Both the position numbers and the translations under genes were made by a program. A DNA stretch of 7,928 bases, from the NCBI GenBank assembly GCA_900554095.1, contig USGC01000078.1:1-7928 (forward strand), given 5' to 3'. Positions 5,724 through 7,928 of the stretch are shown piece after piece. The notes under the pieces are model-generated. The model did not search any database. It was given only the letters and a program-made list of their open reading frames with translations, and was not told where the DNA came from. The stretch's first letter is position 1. Each line of letters opens with the position of its first letter. Source of the stretch: an uncultured bacterium (GTDB lineage Bacteria > Cyanobacteriota > Vampirovibrionia > Gastranaerophilales > Gastranaerophilaceae).

Positions 5724-7022
5724 ATGCTGGATACAGTTAAGTCATTTTTAGAAAAGTACAGCCTATTGCAGCCTGATATCAAACTTCTTTTAGCTTTTTC
5801 GGGCGGATACGATTCTTTATGCCTGCTGGATATTTTAAAAAAGCTTAATGCAAATGTTACTGCAATACATCTTAACCACAATTGGCGGGGGGCAGAAAGC
5901 CTTTGTGATGAAAACAACTGCCGCGAATTTTGTAAAAAAAATAATATTGACTTTTATTGTGAAATGCTTCCGGACAATATTCCAAAAACTGAGACAGCCG
6001 CTAGAAATGCTAGGTATGATTTTTTTGAAAAATGTGCAAAAAAATTTAAAGCCCAAGCCGTTTTAACCGCCCACAACGCAAATGACAACGCAGAAACTAT
6101 CATCTACAGAATTGCCAAAGGCACAGGCATAACCGGCTTATGCGGTATTGCAGAAAAACGCGGAATATTTTACAGACCACTTCTAAATATTAAGCGCAAA
6201 AGTATTGAAAATTATTGCCACAAAAACAATCTAACCCCAAACATTGACAGCTCTAATGAAAATACAAATTACCGCCGCAATTACATCAGATATGAAATCT
6301 TGCCTAAGCTTGAACGTATTAACGAAGACGCTGTTGATATGCTTAACTCTCTTGCGTTAAATGCGCAAAATGACAACGAAATTATAAACGAATACCTGCA
6401 AACAATAAAAGATCCATATTTGACCGAAAACTTTGTAAAGCTTTCAAACCCCGTTCAAATGCGGCTTATTTATAATCTTTTTGTCGATTACTGCATTGAT
6501 TACTCAAAAGACAAAATTAGAAAAACACTTGAATTTATAAAACAAAATACAGCCTCTAAAAGCGGTAAATACTATTCATTGACAGAAAACTTCTTTATTT
6601 TCGTTAACAATAAAAAAATCGAAGTTATAAAAACGTCTGAAAATACTGATATTTGCATAAAGATTGATAAAGAAGGCGATTATGCTTGCGATAGGGCAAG
6701 CTTTAGCATAAAAAGGGCAGACGGGATTTTCGAGAATTTTCCAAAAGATGAAGAGATGACAGCGTTTGTACAGATTGACGATTTAAAAAGCTTGACATTA
6801 CGCTCACGTAGACCGGGTGATTTTATTTACCCGTTAAACTCAGGAGGAAAACAAAAATTAAAAAAATACTTAAATGAAAAAAAGATTGCCAAACATATTA
6901 AAGACAAAATGTTATTTTTAGCCCAAAATTCAGAAATACTCTGGGCTCCGGGGCTTGGAATAAGCGACAAAATTAAAGTTGCCACAAATCCAACTCATGT
7001 GCTAAAATTTACGTATAGATAA
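5724..7022 (+). CDS. tilS: tRNA(Ile)-lysidine synthase
   Basis: TilS uses ATP to attach lysine to C34 of the CAU-anticodon tRNA-Ile, changing both its codon specificity (AUA) and its charging from Met to Ile; it is cytoplasmic and normally essential. The 432-residue protein shows the PP-loop SGGYDS at 26-31, LNHNWRGAES at 50-59, TAARNARYDFF at 91-101, AHNANDNAET at 116-125 and the RRNYIRYEILPKL block at 184-196. The C-terminal TilS domain is complete (about 320-430), with LRSRRPGDFIYPL at 359-371, KKYLNEKKI at 380-388 and ILWAPGLGIS at 405-414. The ATG is 2 nt after the Clp_N gene's stop and lacks a clear Shine-Dalgarno, so it probably depends on translation of that gene. tilS followed by hpt is a conserved pair in Firmicutes. 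Confidence 0.97.
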   Translation: MLDTVKSFLEKYSLLQPDIKLLLAFSGGYDSLCLLDILKKLNANVTAIHLNHNWRGAESLCDENNCREFCKKNNIDFYCEMLPDNIPKTETAARNARYDFFEKCAKKFKAQAVLTAHNANDNAETIIYRIAKGTGITGLCGIAEKRGIFYRPLLNIKRKSIENYCHKNNLTPNIDSSNENTNYRRNYIRYEILPKLERINEDAVDMLNSLALNAQNDNEIINEYLQTIKDPYLTENFVKLSNPVQMRLIYNLFVDYCIDYSKDKIRKTLEFIKQNTASKSGKYYSLTENFFIFVNNKKIEVIKTSENTDICIKIDKEGDYACDRASFSIKRADGIFENFPKDEEMTAFVQIDDLKSLTLRSRRPGDFIYPLNSGGKQKLKKYLNEKKIAKHIKDKMLFLAQNSEILWAPGLGISDKIKVATNPTHVLKFTYR

Positions 7023-7036
7023 AGAAAAGAGAGTGT

Positions 7037-7582
7037 ATGAAAATTAATGAAACAGATTTAAAGGTTTTATTCAGCGAAGACAAAATACAAAGGCGCATTA
7101 AAGAACTTGCGCAGGAAATGAATGATTTTTACAAAGGCGAAGAAGTTTATGCAGTTTGTGTTTTAAAAGGTGCCGTAATGTTTGCGACTGATCTTGTTAA
7201 ATATTTAACAATGCCTTTAAAAATGGAGTTTATCAGACTGTCAAGCTACGGCAGCGCAACTGTTTCCAGCGGAAAAGTTAATGCTGTTGATATTTCACTT
7301 CCAGATTTGAACGGAAAAAACGTTCTCATAATCGAAGATATAGTTGATAAAGGGCTTACGGCAAAATTTTTGATGGATTTTATGTCGCTTAACTTTAAGA
7401 CTAAATCGACAAAATTCTGTTCGCTTCTTGACAAAAAAATCACTCGTATAGTTGATATTGAACCGGATTACTATGGTTTTGACGTTGACGACGAGTTTTT
7501 AATCGGATATGGTTTGGATTACGACGGGTATTTTAGAAACCTAAGATACATCGGTTATGCTGATAAATCACTTTTGGAGTAG
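7037..7582 (+). CDS. hpt: Hypoxanthine-guanine phosphoribosyltransferase
   Basis: Hpt converts hypoxanthine and guanine to IMP and GMP with PRPP in purine salvage. The 181-residue length is normal for the bacterial enzyme. Visible motifs are the LKG pyrophosphate loop (43-45), the mobile-loop Ser-Tyr (70-71) in RLSSYGSAT, the PRPP loop IIEDIVDKGLT (98-108), SLLDKK (129-134) carrying the purine-contacting Lys, and a textbook C-terminal block, DEFLIGYGLDYDGYFRNLRYIG (split at 152-161 and 162-173). The PRPP loop has Lys105 where most family members have Thr (DTG), an unusual change next to the 5'-phosphate site; the acidic pair E100-D101 and D104 are kept. It follows tilS by 14 bp, with AGAGAG just upstream. 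The family also includes xanthine-preferring members, so substrate range is not certain. Confidence 0.95.
   Translation: MKINETDLKVLFSEDKIQRRIKELAQEMNDFYKGEEVYAVCVLKGAVMFATDLVKYLTMPLKMEFIRLSSYGSATVSSGKVNAVDISLPDLNGKNVLIIEDIVDKGLTAKFLMDFMSLNFKTKSTKFCSLLDKKITRIVDIEPDYYGFDVDDEFLIGYGLDYDGYFRNLRYIGYADKSLLE
7576..7579 (+). promoter_or_regulatory. Ribosome binding site supporting a TTG start at 7586
   Basis: GGAG at the end of hpt lies 6 nt before TTG 7586, the ideal distance. No ATG occurs in this frame until well inside the predicted domain (the ATG after ACC-CCC around 7727), so TTG is the preferred start. Confidence 0.65.
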
Positions 7583-7585
7583 ACA

Positions 7586-7928
7586 TTGAGCGATATTTAC
7601 CGGAATGCTCTTGAAAAATTAGATTTGTTTTTTAACATTGAAAACTCAAGCAATGCTGAGAATATTTTTCTTGCGCTAAAAGAAATTATTGATTATAAAT
7701 CCGCTTATATCTTCTTTTTAACCCCCATGAGTGTCAGAAAAGCCTACTCATACAATTCATGTTTGGATGAAGAAGAATATGAAATTTCTGAAAAACTAAA
7801 AAATGAATTGTATTCACCATCGCAAATCAGCATGAACGATTTAAATGCAGTTTTGCATTTGCCGGCAAACTTTATGGCGGAAAAACTCAAAATTAAAAAT
7901 AACATTTATGGATTTATTTTGATTACCG
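7586..7928 (+). CDS. N-terminus of a probable GAF-domain signalling protein (3' truncated by the window)
   Basis: A frame opens at TTG 7586, 3 nt after the hpt stop, and stays open for 114 codons to the edge. The pattern suggests a GAF-like sensor fold: an initial helix (about 5-17), a second helix NIFLALKEIIDY (26-37), a strand AYIFFLTP (40-47), a helical segment EEEYEISEKLKNEL (62-75), and MAEKLKIKNNIYGFILIT (97-114), which resembles the GAF core 'L...g.i.Gvl.l'. There is no signal peptide or membrane segment, so it should be cytosolic. GAF domains at the N-terminus usually precede a histidine kinase, GGDEF or HD output domain, but none can be seen here. In Firmicutes ftsH often follows tilS-hpt; this sequence is not FtsH. 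The gene call is solid; the domain call is tentative. Confidence 0.6.
   Translation, partial: MSDIYRNALEKLDLFFNIENSSNAENIFLALKEIIDYKSAYIFFLTPMSVRKAYSYNSCLDEEEYEISEKLKNELYSPSQISMNDLNAVLHLPANFMAEKLKIKNNIYGFILIT

Noticed and set aside
5934..5941. Run of eight A in tilS as a programmed frameshift site
   Set aside because: The reading frame continues with correct TilS motifs on both sides, and A-runs are common in this AT-rich DNA.
5693..6066. Minus- and plus-strand ORFs overlapping the start of tilS
   Set aside because: The TilS PP-loop and following motifs occupy this region in the main frame; the other frames show no motifs.
7246..7443. Minus-strand ORF of 65 codons
   Set aside because: Antisense to the catalytic core of hpt and without any supporting signal.
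1..7928. tRNA/rRNA genes, CRISPR arrays, insertion sequences, strong hairpin terminators
   Set aside because: I looked for these and saw none; nearly all bases are in protein-coding genes and no direct or inverted repeat of notable length stood out by eye.

Overview
The window is an AT-rich, gene-dense bacterial chromosome segment with almost no non-coding DNA. The best taxonomic guess is a gut Gastranaerophilales/Melainabacteria-type organism (non-photosynthetic relative of cyanobacteria). This rests on three things: a ClpC-like domain of cyanobacterial/Firmicute flavour, an ruvX-DUF1292 pair, and a truncated cysteine-rich secreted protein whose C-terminus resembles the prepilin-type proteins abundant in that group. 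It is an inference; no rRNA or marker set is present to confirm it.

Layout. At the left edge (1-279, +) lies the 3' end of a cysteine-rich protein. It converges on, and overlaps by 11 bp, a leftward two-gene unit: a TPR-containing probable lipoprotein (1063-1653, -) followed after 2 bp by lgt (269-1060, -), whose product lipidates prolipoproteins. A 142-bp divergent intergenic region (1654-1795) carries two back-to-back sigma70-type promoters whose -35 hexamers lie on top of each other.

From 1796 to the right edge there is one tightly packed rightward operon of eight genes: stand-alone ClpX-type zinc finger (91 aa) - large helical protein of unknown function (533 aa) - ruvX - DUF1292 protein - ATPase-less protein made of three Clp_N modules (455 aa) - tilS - hpt - start of a probable GAF-domain protein that runs off the window. 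Gaps are 14 bp or less and two junctions overlap, so co-transcription and translational coupling are likely.

How the genes fit together. ruvX, tilS and hpt are housekeeping (pre-16S rRNA processing/Holliday-junction resolvase family, tRNA-Ile lysidine synthesis, purine salvage). The unusual content is that the same operon encodes two detached substrate/adaptor-binding modules of Clp unfoldases, a ClpX zinc-binding domain and a triple ClpC-type N-domain protein, with no AAA+ ATPase or peptidase in the window. Together with the uncharacterised 533-aa protein translationally coupled to the zinc finger, this suggests a candidate accessory system that recruits, sequesters or regulates substrates of Clp proteases. 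That function is inferred, not shown.
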